Positions 43,534 through 51,668 of a stretch of 64,000 nt of DNA are shown here, piece after piece (within the stretch, counting starts at the first letter, position 1; each line of letters starts with the position of its first letter). The stretch covers positions 1 to 64,000 of the forward strand of contig JAHEYP010000006.1 in assembly GCA_023251535.1 (NCBI GenBank), written 5' to 3'. The notes under the pieces are model-generated. The model did no database searches, was not told the DNA's origin, and worked only from the letters and a program-made list of their open reading frames with translations. The DNA comes from Bacteroidota bacterium. GTDB lineage: Bacteria; Bacteroidota; Bacteroidia; AKYH767-A; OLB10. The position numbers and the translations under genes were made by a program.

Positions 43534-44042
43534 TGGATTTATTTGCAGCAAAAGCTTCTTTCTTGTCGCCATTAGGATGGATCAATGTTACGGTCGAAGA
43601 TGATGCCGTTACAGAGATGCTCTTTAGTGATCAACCTTTTGAGCAGAATACACTAGTGAATGATGTTTTGATTGCTGCAATAAAACAGTTAGAAGAATAT
43701 TTCAATGGGACGCGAAATAATTTCGATCTGAAATTAAATCCCCGCGGTACCGATTTTCAAGTGAAAGTGTGGAACGAACTTTTAAATATTCCTTATGGCA
43801 AAACAGTTAGCTATCATGAAATGTCGTCGCGATTGGGAGATGAGAAATCAATTCGTGCTGCCGCCTCCGCTAACGGGAAAAATCCTATTGCCATCGTTAT
43901 TCCTTGTCATCGTGTGATAGGGTCGGATGGTAGCTTAACAGGATATGCTGGCGGAATCGAGAAAAAGTCATGGTTGCTGAACCACGAAAAGGGTGTATAT
44001 ACACCAACGCTATTCGAAGATAAAAATACATTGCAACAATAA
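43533..44042 (+). CDS. ogt: Methylated-DNA--protein-cysteine methyltransferase
   Basis: A 169-residue protein with the AGT active-site motif IPCHRVIG (catalytic Cys) preceded by FQVKVWNELLNIPYGKTVSYHEM and GYAGGIEKKSWLL. It removes O6-alkyl groups from guanine in a suicide reaction. Its position between paaH and paaI, with one-base overlaps on both sides, means it is translated with the paa operon; why a DNA repair gene is here is not clear. Confidence 0.92.
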   Translation: MDLFAAKASFLSPLGWINVTVEDDAVTEMLFSDQPFEQNTLVNDVLIAAIKQLEEYFNGTRNNFDLKLNPRGTDFQVKVWNELLNIPYGKTVSYHEMSSRLGDEKSIRAAASANGKNPIAIVIPCHRVIGSDGSLTGYAGGIEKKSWLLNHEKGVYTPTLFEDKNTLQQ

Positions 44043-44473
44043 TGGATGCGAAATCAATTGCTGAAAAAGTAGTCGGTAAAATGTTCGATAACGATTGGTT
44101 TAGCCAATGGTTAGGTATAGAACGTGTATTAGTTGAGCCGGGGAAGTGTATTCTTCGAATGAAAATTCGTAAAGAGATGCTCAACGGATTTGCTATTGCT
44201 CACGGTGGAATTACGTATTCTCTTGCTGATAGCGCTTTAGCTTTTGCATCGAATTCTCACGGACGCCAAAGTGTTTCTGTTGAAACTTCTATTTCACATA
44301 CTGTTGCACTAAAAGAAGGCGATGAGATTACTGCTACTGCGGAAGAACAAAGCTTAACAAACAAAATTGGAATTTATATTATCACAGTTAGAAATACTAG
44401 TGGAGCAACTGTTGCTTTATTTAAGGGCGTTGTTTATCGCACTTCTAAAGAATGGTTCCCTCAAGATAAATAG
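44042..44473 (+). CDS. paaI: Hydroxyphenylacetyl-CoA thioesterase
   Basis: A 143-residue hotdog-fold thioesterase: MLNGFAIAHGGITYSLADSALAFASNSHG, with the HGG..xxLADxAxAxA motif of PaaI, and GDEITATAEEQ for the core beta strand. It releases CoA from dead-end phenylacetyl-CoA derivatives. It overlaps the ogt-like gene by one base. Confidence 0.9.
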   Translation: MDAKSIAEKVVGKMFDNDWFSQWLGIERVLVEPGKCILRMKIRKEMLNGFAIAHGGITYSLADSALAFASNSHGRQSVSVETSISHTVALKEGDEITATAEEQSLTNKIGIYIITVRNTSGATVALFKGVVYRTSKEWFPQDK

Positions 44474-44476
44474 AAT

Positions 44477-45682
44477 ATGAAAAACGCATATATTGTAAAT
44501 GGTGTACGTACACCAATTGGAAATTTTGGAGGTTCTTTGTCTCCTGTTCGTGCTGATGATTTAGCTGCGCTGGTTTTACGCAAATTGATGGAGAAAAACA
44601 GTAATGTCGATCCCGCATTAATTACTGATGTTATTTTAGGATGTGCAAATCAAGCTGGAGAAGATAATCGTAATGTGGCGAGAATGGCTGTACTCTTAGC
44701 TGGCCTCCCTTACTCAGTTCCAGGAGAAACGGTGAACCGATTATGTGCTAGTGGACTTTCAGCTGCTGCTGCTGCAGGACGTTCTATCATGGTAGGTGAT
44801 GCAGATCTTATGATAGCGGGTGGTGTTGAACACATGACTCGTGGTCCGTGGATTATTTCAAAAACCAGCACTCCTTATGGTCGTGATGCGCAAATGTTCG
44901 ATTCTAGTTTCGGATGGCGTTTTGTGAATCCGCTTATGAAGGAAAAATACGGAGTTGATGCAATGGGCGAAACTGCCGAGAACTTAGCCTTCCGTGATAC
45001 TATTTCTCGTGAAGACCAAGATAAATTTGCATTGTGGTCGCAACAGAAAGCAGTAGCTGCTCAAAAAGCAGGGATTTTCGAAAATGAAATTGTTGCTGTT
45101 GAAATACCTCAGAAAAAAGGTGAGCCAATTTTATTTACTCAAGATGAATTTATAAAACCAGCAACTACATTAGAAGGATTAGCTAAGTTGAAAACTAGTT
45201 TTCGTAAAGACGGTACCGTTACTGCTGGAAATGCATCTGGATTAAATGATGGTGCAGCGGCAATTCTGTTAGCTTCTGATGAAGGATTGAAAAGAAATAA
45301 TCTGAAACCATTAGCGCGAATTGTTTCTACAGGGATTGCAGGAGTTGAGCCTCGCGTAATGGGTATCGGTCCTGTAGAGGCTGCAAATATTGCTTTGAAG
45401 AAAGCAGGAATTAATTGGGATAAAGTGGATCTACTTGAGTTGAATGAAGCATTTGCAGCTCAGAGTTTGGCATGTATTCGCAGTTGGGGACTCGACGATA
45501 ATGATGCTCGTATCAATCCGAATGGTGGAGCTATCGCATTAGGACATCCTTTAGGAATGAGTGGCGCAAGAATTCTAATGTCGGCTGCTATGCACTTGAA
45601 TGAAACCAATAAGCGTTATGCCGTTGTTACAATGTGTATTGGAGTAGGGCAGGGCTATGCGATGGTGATAGAGAAAGCTTAA
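44477..45682 (+). CDS. paaJ: 3-oxoadipyl-CoA / 3-oxo-5,6-dehydrosuberyl-CoA thiolase
   Basis: A 401-residue thiolase: catalytic Cys in [16 protein letters not shown], the His motif [19 protein letters not shown] and the CxG motif [13 protein letters not shown]. It releases acetyl-CoA from the last two intermediates of the ring-opened pathway. Gap to paaI is 3 bases. The name is inferred from its operon position; general acetyl-CoA acyltransferase is the cautious alternative. Confidence 0.9.
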   Translation: MKNAYIVNGVRTPIGNFGGSLSPVRADDLAALVLRKLMEKNSNVDPALITDVILGCANQAGEDNRNVARMAVLLAGLPYSVPGETVNRLCASGLSAAAAAGRSIMVGDADLMIAGGVEHMTRGPWIISKTSTPYGRDAQMFDSSFGWRFVNPLMKEKYGVDAMGETAENLAFRDTISREDQDKFALWSQQKAVAAQKAGIFENEIVAVEIPQKKGEPILFTQDEFIKPATTLEGLAKLKTSFRKDGTVTAGNASGLNDGAAAILLASDEGLKRNNLKPLARIVSTGIAGVEPRVMGIGPVEAANIALKKAGINWDKVDLLELNEAFAAQSLACIRSWGLDDNDARINPNGGAIALGHPLGMSGARILMSAAMHLNETNKRYAVVTMCIGVGQGYAMVIEKA

Positions 45683-45699
45683 GGTGTAATAGCATAATT

Positions 45700-45741
45700 A
45701 AAAAGGAGGAATCGACAATGTCGTTCCTCCTTTTTGTTTTT
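45700..45741. terminator. Shared bidirectional terminator between paaJ and a hybrid kinase
   Basis: A long stem AAAAAGGAGGAA/TTCCTCCTTTTT with an inner CGA/TCG pairing over loop CAATG, flanked by A-run and T-run on opposite sides, lies between two convergent genes. It can stop transcription from both. Confidence 0.88.
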
Positions 45742-45756
45742 GTAAAGGGATTATTT

Positions 45757-46896
45757 TTATTTTAACATCATTACCGGCTGATGAGCAGAAACATTTTCTA
45801 ATGGTAAGCTAAAACAGAAAGATGATCCTTGCCCAACAGTACTTGTCATCCAAATTGATCCACCATGTGCTTCAATAACTTTCTTGGCAATGGTAAGTCC
45901 AAGTCCTGTGCTTTTTTCACCATTCGTACTCTTGACACTCGTTTTACTAAATGGTAAAAATAAATTCGCTTGTTCGGCAATCGGAATTCCTTGTCCTTGA
46001 TCTTTGACTGTTACCACAATAGAGTCATGTTGTAAGTCGGCATTTATCTCAACATGTGTTCCTTTGTGCGAATATTTAATTGCATTCGAGATTAAATTGC
46101 TAAGCACTTGTTGGATTTGCATCGCGTCGAAACTTGATTGCGGAAGTTTGTCGGCAATGCTATATTCTAAACTGATTTCTTTTTTATCGGCAGCTAACTT
46201 GTTTTCGCTTATGCTTTGCTGAATAATATCAGTAATTAATCCTTGTTGTAATTGAAGCTCCATTGAGCCTGATTCGATTTTTGAAACATCCAATAGGTTG
46301 TTTAATAAATCAAGCATATGTCGACCCGAATTGATAATTACTTCAAGGTAGTTTTTATGTTCAGGTGAAAGGTTGTTGTTGCTTTCTTGTTCAATGAAGC
46401 TCGCTAATGTCAAGATGTTTCCCAATGGATTTCTTAAGTCATGAGAAGCCACACCAAGAAAATAATTCTTCTCGTCGTTTAGCTTGGCTAACTCTATGTT
46501 TTTAATTTCAAGTTCTTTTTGCTGAGTATAAAATTTTAAAAGTGTTTCCACTTTTGCTTTAGTAATATCTATGTCTAATGGCTTGAATAAATAATCGATA
46601 GCACCTTCAGATAATCCTTGAAGCATATACTTCTTTTCTTTGCTGATAGCAGTTACAAAAATGATTGGTGTCTTCTTAGTTCTCTTTGTTGATTTTAACA
46701 TATGAGCAACTTCAAAGCCATCCATGTCAGGCATCTGTACATCTAGCATTATTAATGACAAATCTTCACTAAAGGCTATTTTTAGTGCTTCTTCACCTGA
46801 ATTGGCTTTCAGGATGATTCTGTCATCTTCGGCTAACATACTCTCTAAAGAGTAGAGGTTTTCCGGTCGATCGTCAACTAATAATATTTTGTGCAT
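45757..46896 (-). CDS. Response-regulator / histidine kinase hybrid
   Basis: A 379-residue protein: a receiver domain at about 1-125 (ILLVDDRPENLYSLE, phospho-Asp in IMLDVQMPDMDG), a short coiled region, a HisKA dimerisation domain with the phospho-His in GVASHDLRNPLGNI and a HATPase_c domain with N-box LISNAIKYSHKG and G-box KSTGLGLTIAKK. The start at 46896 (MHKILLVDD) is preferred; the longer frame from 46962 adds a non-conserved N-terminus. It has no membrane segment, so it probably works downstream of the membrane-bound kinase encoded in the same operon. Confidence 0.9.
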   Translation of the reverse strand: MHKILLVDDRPENLYSLESMLAEDDRIILKANSGEEALKIAFSEDLSLIMLDVQMPDMDGFEVAHMLKSTKRTKKTPIIFVTAISKEKKYMLQGLSEGAIDYLFKPLDIDITKAKVETLLKFYTQQKELEIKNIELAKLNDEKNYFLGVASHDLRNPLGNILTLASFIEQESNNNLSPEHKNYLEVIINSGRHMLDLLNNLLDVSKIESGSMELQLQQGLITDIIQQSISENKLAADKKEISLEYSIADKLPQSSFDAMQIQQVLSNLISNAIKYSHKGTHVEINADLQHDSIVVTVKDQGQGIPIAEQANLFLPFSKTSVKSTNGEKSTGLGLTIAKKVIEAHGGSIWMTSTVGQGSSFCFSLPLENVSAHQPVMMLK

Positions 46897-46971
46897 ATGG
46901 CTGTGTTTGTGTACTGGTAAAAGTACTGAGGGGGACCATTTATTTTTTTGAATTATTGGCAATTTCTTACA

Positions 46972-47784
46972 CTATTCTAACTTTTTGTAAATCTTGTTTT
47001 TCTTGTCAAGAATTTTCAATTTGCTCGTGATTTCTAAATTGTGAATTGATTCTTGCTTGCCAATAGCTAATATGCCACCTGTATGCAAAGAATCGTATAA
47101 GTCTTTCGTTATTTTCTCTTTCGCCTTGTCGTTATAATACATGAGCATATTACGGCAAATGATTACATCGAACTTTGTGAATTTGGAATCGCTACCTAGA
47201 ACATGTCTAGAGAAACGAATTTTATCGTATAGTTTTTGTCGGATTACAAACGAATTTGCAGAAGATATTACATGTTCTCTTACAGATCCTTTTCCTCCTG
47301 ATGCTCTAAATAAGGATTGCACCTCATGTAGATTTTTGCAATTCAACGATCCCGATCGAGCGGTTAATATAGATTCATGGCTGATATCAGTTCCTAGTAA
47401 TTTGAAATCAATATGATTCATTCTGCTTTCCATTAGCATAGCCATCGAATAAACTTCACTACCGTCGGAACATCCAGGATGCCAAATTTTCAGAATTCCG
47501 GCATTGTTGTATTGATTGGATATTTGATTTATGAGTGAATTAAAGAAATCATGGTCGCGGAATAATGATGTCACGTGAACAGGAATCTCTTCTTCTAAAT
47601 AGTGATTAAATTCTCCACTATTTATAATTAGGTCTTTGAATTGTCGCGCATTGAAAATCCCTTTGCGCATTGCTATTAGTTTCAACCTTCGGTCGATAAA
47701 CGATGGTTTATAACCCGACAAATCTATCTTGTAGATTTTCTTGGCTATAGTGATGATCTCGTCGTTTAAATAACTCTGTTTCAT
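46972..47784 (-). CDS. CheR-type protein methyltransferase
   Basis: A 270-residue protein with a CheR_N-like start (KPSFIDRRLKLIAMRKGIF) and the SAM-binding motif WHPGCSDGSEVYSMAM, the usual GxxxGEExYS region with a changed GSEVYS. It should methylate glutamates of a receptor, but no methyl-accepting protein is encoded nearby; kinases of this kind often have a CheB-CheR partner pair and the CheB part is missing. The gene starts by a 1-base overlap with the large kinase gene. Confidence 0.82.
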   Translation of the reverse strand: MKQSYLNDEIITIAKKIYKIDLSGYKPSFIDRRLKLIAMRKGIFNARQFKDLIINSGEFNHYLEEEIPVHVTSLFRDHDFFNSLINQISNQYNNAGILKIWHPGCSDGSEVYSMAMLMESRMNHIDFKLLGTDISHESILTARSGSLNCKNLHEVQSLFRASGGKGSVREHVISSANSFVIRQKLYDKIRFSRHVLGSDSKFTKFDVIICRNMLMYYNDKAKEKITKDLYDSLHTGGILAIGKQESIHNLEITSKLKILDKKNKIYKKLE

Positions 47785-50700
47785 TATCCGAAGAATGAAT
47801 TAAGTACTTTTATTAGCTGATTGTTATCTACCGGTTTAGTGATATAATCATTCATTCCGGCTTCTATGCATATCTCACGATCACCTACCATGGCTTTTGC
47901 TGTAAGTGCTACAATCGGCAAGTTTTTCAGATTATCGATTTTTCGAATATTTCTGGTGGCTTCGTAGCCATCCATTTCAGGCATCATAACATCCATTAAT
48001 ACTAGATCTACGATGTTTGTTTTAAGCATTTCGATGGCCTCAAGTCCGTTCTCAGCAGAAATGATTTCTATGTCAAATCCTTCTAACATCGATGATAATG
48101 CATAAATATTTCTGGTGTCATCATCAACAACTAAAACTTTCTTACCATGAAGACTGTCTGTATTCGACGGTTCAATAATTTGAAGAGTTTTTCTGCTGTT
48201 CTGTTCTTTTACTGACTTTAAGAATAATTGAGTTTCTTCTAAAAGGCTTTCCATCTTTTCAGGATTCTTTTTGATATATGAACTCGCATATTCACTTAGT
48301 GTTTTCTTGTCAGAGTCATCAAGGTCTTTTGAGCTGTAAACGATTACTGGAAGATGTGAAAGTTTTGCATCCTCCTTGATTTCTTTTAGTAAGGTGATTC
48401 CGTCAGAGTCGGGTAGGTTCAAATCCAAAATAATGCAGTCGTAAGTTCCTGTCTTTACTTGATTGATTCCTTCCATACCTGTAAGTGCAATTTGACAAGA
48501 TATATTTTGTTTTTGCAACAGATGTTTTATTAATGCGCTTTGCTCTTCGCTATCTTCTATCACTAAAACATTATTAAATGCTTTATTCGCATTTGTAGTA
48601 AGTGATTCGAATATCTTCTTTAACGAAGCAGGTTGTACTGGTTTTTCGATCCACGACTGAATTGGTAATTGTTCTTTTACCGAAGAAGCTTTGGTAGCAC
48701 TTATAATATGTACCGGTATTGATGACAGTTCTTTGTTGGCTTTTAGATTTTTCAGTACATTGTATCCATCCATTCCCGGAATACTCATGTCGAGTAAAAT
48801 ACAATCAGGTTTCATTTGTGTAGCATACATTAATCCTGTATCTCCTCTATGACAAACTACTGTTCTATATCCTTCATCCAAAGCATGTTTTTCTAATATG
48901 CCTGCGAAGATTTCGTCGTCTTCTATAATAAGAAGATGTTTGTTGCTATTGTTTTCGTTTGAAATAAATGTTTCTTCAAATATTTCATCAGCTTCTTCAA
49001 ATCCTGTAGGAATAATTACAGTGAATTTACTTCCTTGAGTTGGCTCACTTTCTAGTGTGATATTGCCTCCTAAAAGCAGCGCTAATTCTCTACTGATGCT
49101 TAATCCTAATCCTGTTCCACCATATTTTCGGCTAATGCTTCCATCTACTTGTTTGAATGATTCGAAGATTAGTTGCTGTTTGTCTTGTGGAATTCCAATT
49201 CCATTATCAATTACACTGAAGGAGATTTTGTTTTCTGGTAGTGATTTAATATCTAAACTAACAGTCCCCGATTTTTTAGTGAATTTAAAGGCATTTGACA
49301 GTAAGTTCTTTAGTATTTGTGATAATCGAAGGTTGTCAGTTTTGATTTTCTTATTTGTCTTTGTATAGTCATTAACAGTAAAGAAGATATCTTTTTCTTG
49401 AGCTACTTGATTGAACATCGTCTCAAGATCTTTCGATAACTCACTTACATTATGTTCTTCAATTTCCAATTCAATACGGCCAGCTTCAATTTTCGATAAA
49501 TCAAGGATATCATTAATTAGATTTAATAAATCGCTACCTGATTTATTTACAACGCGTGCAAATTCCGTTTGCTTGTCGTTAAGATTCTTTTCTTTGTTTT
49601 CTGAAAGAAGTCGTGAAAGGATGATAATGCTATTTAATGGCGTTCTCAATTCATGACTCATATTGGCAAGGAACTCAGATTTGAATCTGCTTGATTGTTC
49701 GAGCTGTTCTGCTTTTTGCGCTAATATTAATCTTGCTCGCTCTAGTTCTTTGTTTTTCTCTACAATCGCATTGTTTTTTTGCTCTAATAATAAGGCCTTC
49801 GATGTTAAATCGTGGTTCATATTTTCGAGTTGTAACTTTTGCTTTTTGAGAATATCTTGCGATAATTGAATTTCCCAACTTTGTTTATTGAGTTCCTCAA
49901 TGGTCTCGTGTAATTCTTTGTCGCGCGTTTGTAATTGAATATTTAACTTTTGAGCATGCTGTAGTAGCACTTTCAATTGTTGCTCTGATTGTTTTCTTGG
50001 TGTGATGTCAATACCTATTAAAATGTATTTCTGTAATTCACCAGCTTCATCTAGTAGTGGTGTGACAGAAAGGTGGATCCAAAATGGTTCCTTTGTTTTT
50101 TTGTATTGTATGAACTCAAATTCAAACGTTTTTTTTGTTTGGAGTAACTCGTCGAATTTATTGGAATTGTTATTTTCTGTTAGATTACCTTTTAGGTTTA
50201 GTAAAGGATTTTTACCCAATGTGTCTTCACCATTATACCCCGTCATTTTGTAATAACCGTTGTTCGCATAAACGGCGTTTTTTTCCTTGTCAAGGATAAT
50301 AACCGCATATTGTGTGTTGCTCGCAACTAATGCCAACATTTCATTTTCGGCCAAACTTTCTTGTAGCTGGGCTTCTTTTGTTTTTTGATCGGTTATATTT
50401 CGTGAGTGAACGATTGCGCCGATTGGACTTTCATTACTGTACGAAGGACTAAATGTGAATTCCGATATTAGCTTCTGACCATTATGGAAAATATCTACTT
50501 CAATAGTGAAGTTTTCTCCTGAGAAAGCTCTATCATAATAGGATTTCCACTTAGTTATATTCTCTTCATTATTACCTTCTAATTGTGCTACAAAGTTAAA
50601 AATTGAATCTCCTTTTTTAGGTGCTATATTAAATCTGCCTTGAGTGCTTTTTTGGAATGCAGGATTGAAGTTGATTAAATTGTAATTTAAATCAACTTGC

Positions 50701-51344
50701 CATAGTGTATCAGGAATATTTCCTAAAATTGATTTTAAATCTAAACTATGTTGTTCTATAGATTGATTGGCTTTCTCAATTTGGTTGAAATACTTGTATA
50801 CGAAATATAGTGTAACTAATAATGCAATTACAGCAGAGTAATTATAGTGTAATGCAAAATTTTCTGTTGTTGTTATTGGTTTAGCTAAATTCTTTACAAA
50901 TGATGTTTCGCCTAAAATCATTGCAATTACAGGAAGCGATATAAATCCTAAAATATGCTTCCTTTCTCCGTTTCTGAAAATAATTAATGAACTCGCAGCT
51001 ATCGGGAAGTAGAAGAAGTTATTTCCTGCTCCGGGACCTAAATAGATATTCTCGTAAAATGCATTGAATGTAGTTGCTACTGAAAGTAACATCTTGCCAA
51101 GTAAAATAAAATCTTTTTTTATGAGCTGATAAATAGCTAAAAGAGATATTAAATATAAACTTGAACTTATCGTCAATATTGTTAAACCATTCACTGCATA
51201 AAATATTACAGCGATTATTGTTATTAATGACGAAATCCCGATTAATTGTTTTATAATTTGCAATGATGAATCTTTTTCCTTTTCGGAAAAGACATTATTG
51301 TAAATCATTCCGTTTTTTAATACTGGTTTGTTTTGCGAGAACAT
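47784..51344 (-). CDS. Large membrane-bound hybrid histidine kinase with three receiver domains
   Basis: A 1186-residue protein. Residues about 25-175 hold roughly six hydrophobic segments. PAS domains follow at about 205-320 (ILGNIPDTLWQVDLNYNLINF) and 335-450 (VASNTQYAVIILDKEKNAVY), then a coiled coil to about 550. HisKA with FLANMSHELRTPLNS (phospho-His near 563) and HATPase_c with NLLSNAFKFTKKSGT, GTGLGLSISREL to about 790. Three receiver domains end the protein, near 805 (IIEDDEIFAG, LLDMSIPGMDG), 925 (VIEDSEEQSAL, ILDLNLPDSDG) and 1068 (VVDDDTRNIYA, LMDVMMPEMDG). No HPt domain is present. It is likely the sensory component of this operon, with CheR and a soluble hybrid kinase. Confidence 0.92.
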   Translation of the reverse strand: MFSQNKPVLKNGMIYNNVFSEKEKDSSLQIIKQLIGISSLITIIAVIFYAVNGLTILTISSSLYLISLLAIYQLIKKDFILLGKMLLSVATTFNAFYENIYLGPGAGNNFFYFPIAASSLIIFRNGERKHILGFISLPVIAMILGETSFVKNLAKPITTTENFALHYNYSAVIALLVTLYFVYKYFNQIEKANQSIEQHSLDLKSILGNIPDTLWQVDLNYNLINFNPAFQKSTQGRFNIAPKKGDSIFNFVAQLEGNNEENITKWKSYYDRAFSGENFTIEVDIFHNGQKLISEFTFSPSYSNESPIGAIVHSRNITDQKTKEAQLQESLAENEMLALVASNTQYAVIILDKEKNAVYANNGYYKMTGYNGEDTLGKNPLLNLKGNLTENNNSNKFDELLQTKKTFEFEFIQYKKTKEPFWIHLSVTPLLDEAGELQKYILIGIDITPRKQSEQQLKVLLQHAQKLNIQLQTRDKELHETIEELNKQSWEIQLSQDILKKQKLQLENMNHDLTSKALLLEQKNNAIVEKNKELERARLILAQKAEQLEQSSRFKSEFLANMSHELRTPLNSIIILSRLLSENKEKNLNDKQTEFARVVNKSGSDLLNLINDILDLSKIEAGRIELEIEEHNVSELSKDLETMFNQVAQEKDIFFTVNDYTKTNKKIKTDNLRLSQILKNLLSNAFKFTKKSGTVSLDIKSLPENKISFSVIDNGIGIPQDKQQLIFESFKQVDGSISRKYGGTGLGLSISRELALLLGGNITLESEPTQGSKFTVIIPTGFEEADEIFEETFISNENNSNKHLLIIEDDEIFAGILEKHALDEGYRTVVCHRGDTGLMYATQMKPDCILLDMSIPGMDGYNVLKNLKANKELSSIPVHIISATKASSVKEQLPIQSWIEKPVQPASLKKIFESLTTNANKAFNNVLVIEDSEEQSALIKHLLQKQNISCQIALTGMEGINQVKTGTYDCIILDLNLPDSDGITLLKEIKEDAKLSHLPVIVYSSKDLDDSDKKTLSEYASSYIKKNPEKMESLLEETQLFLKSVKEQNSRKTLQIIEPSNTDSLHGKKVLVVDDDTRNIYALSSMLEGFDIEIISAENGLEAIEMLKTNIVDLVLMDVMMPEMDGYEATRNIRKIDNLKNLPIVALTAKAMVGDREICIEAGMNDYITKPVDNNQLIKVLNSFFG

Positions 51345-51668
51345 ATTCTGGTTGGGTCTTGTAGATACGTTCTTACGTTTTCATTTGCCTTAGGTTAGAG
51401 GTAAACAGGTATTTTTTTGTAAGTTTTTTTTACCTTATTCAAATGAAAATTGAAATATTTGATAAATTGACAAGTCGATTATGCCCTATTTTTATTTTTA
51501 TTATAGCTAAAGTGTTAATATGCAATATATTGCGCTATGGTTTTGAATGCCAATAAACATTGTTGCAACATGAAAAATGACTGGTTTCGGGAAGTTGATC
51601 TTGCAATTTTGATGTAAGATTTTTGCCTTTTTGTATCTATTTATGCCAAAAATGACGATTTTATCGCC
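51345..51668. other. Intergenic region between the kinase operon and tamL
   Basis: No gene was found. It holds a perfect 12-base palindrome GCAATATATTGC (51522-51533) flanked by ATAGC and GCTAT, and a 10-base palindrome TGTTGCAACA (51561-51570), which could be operators. No clear -7 box for the kinase operon or T-tailed hairpin for tamL was recognised. Confidence 0.4.
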
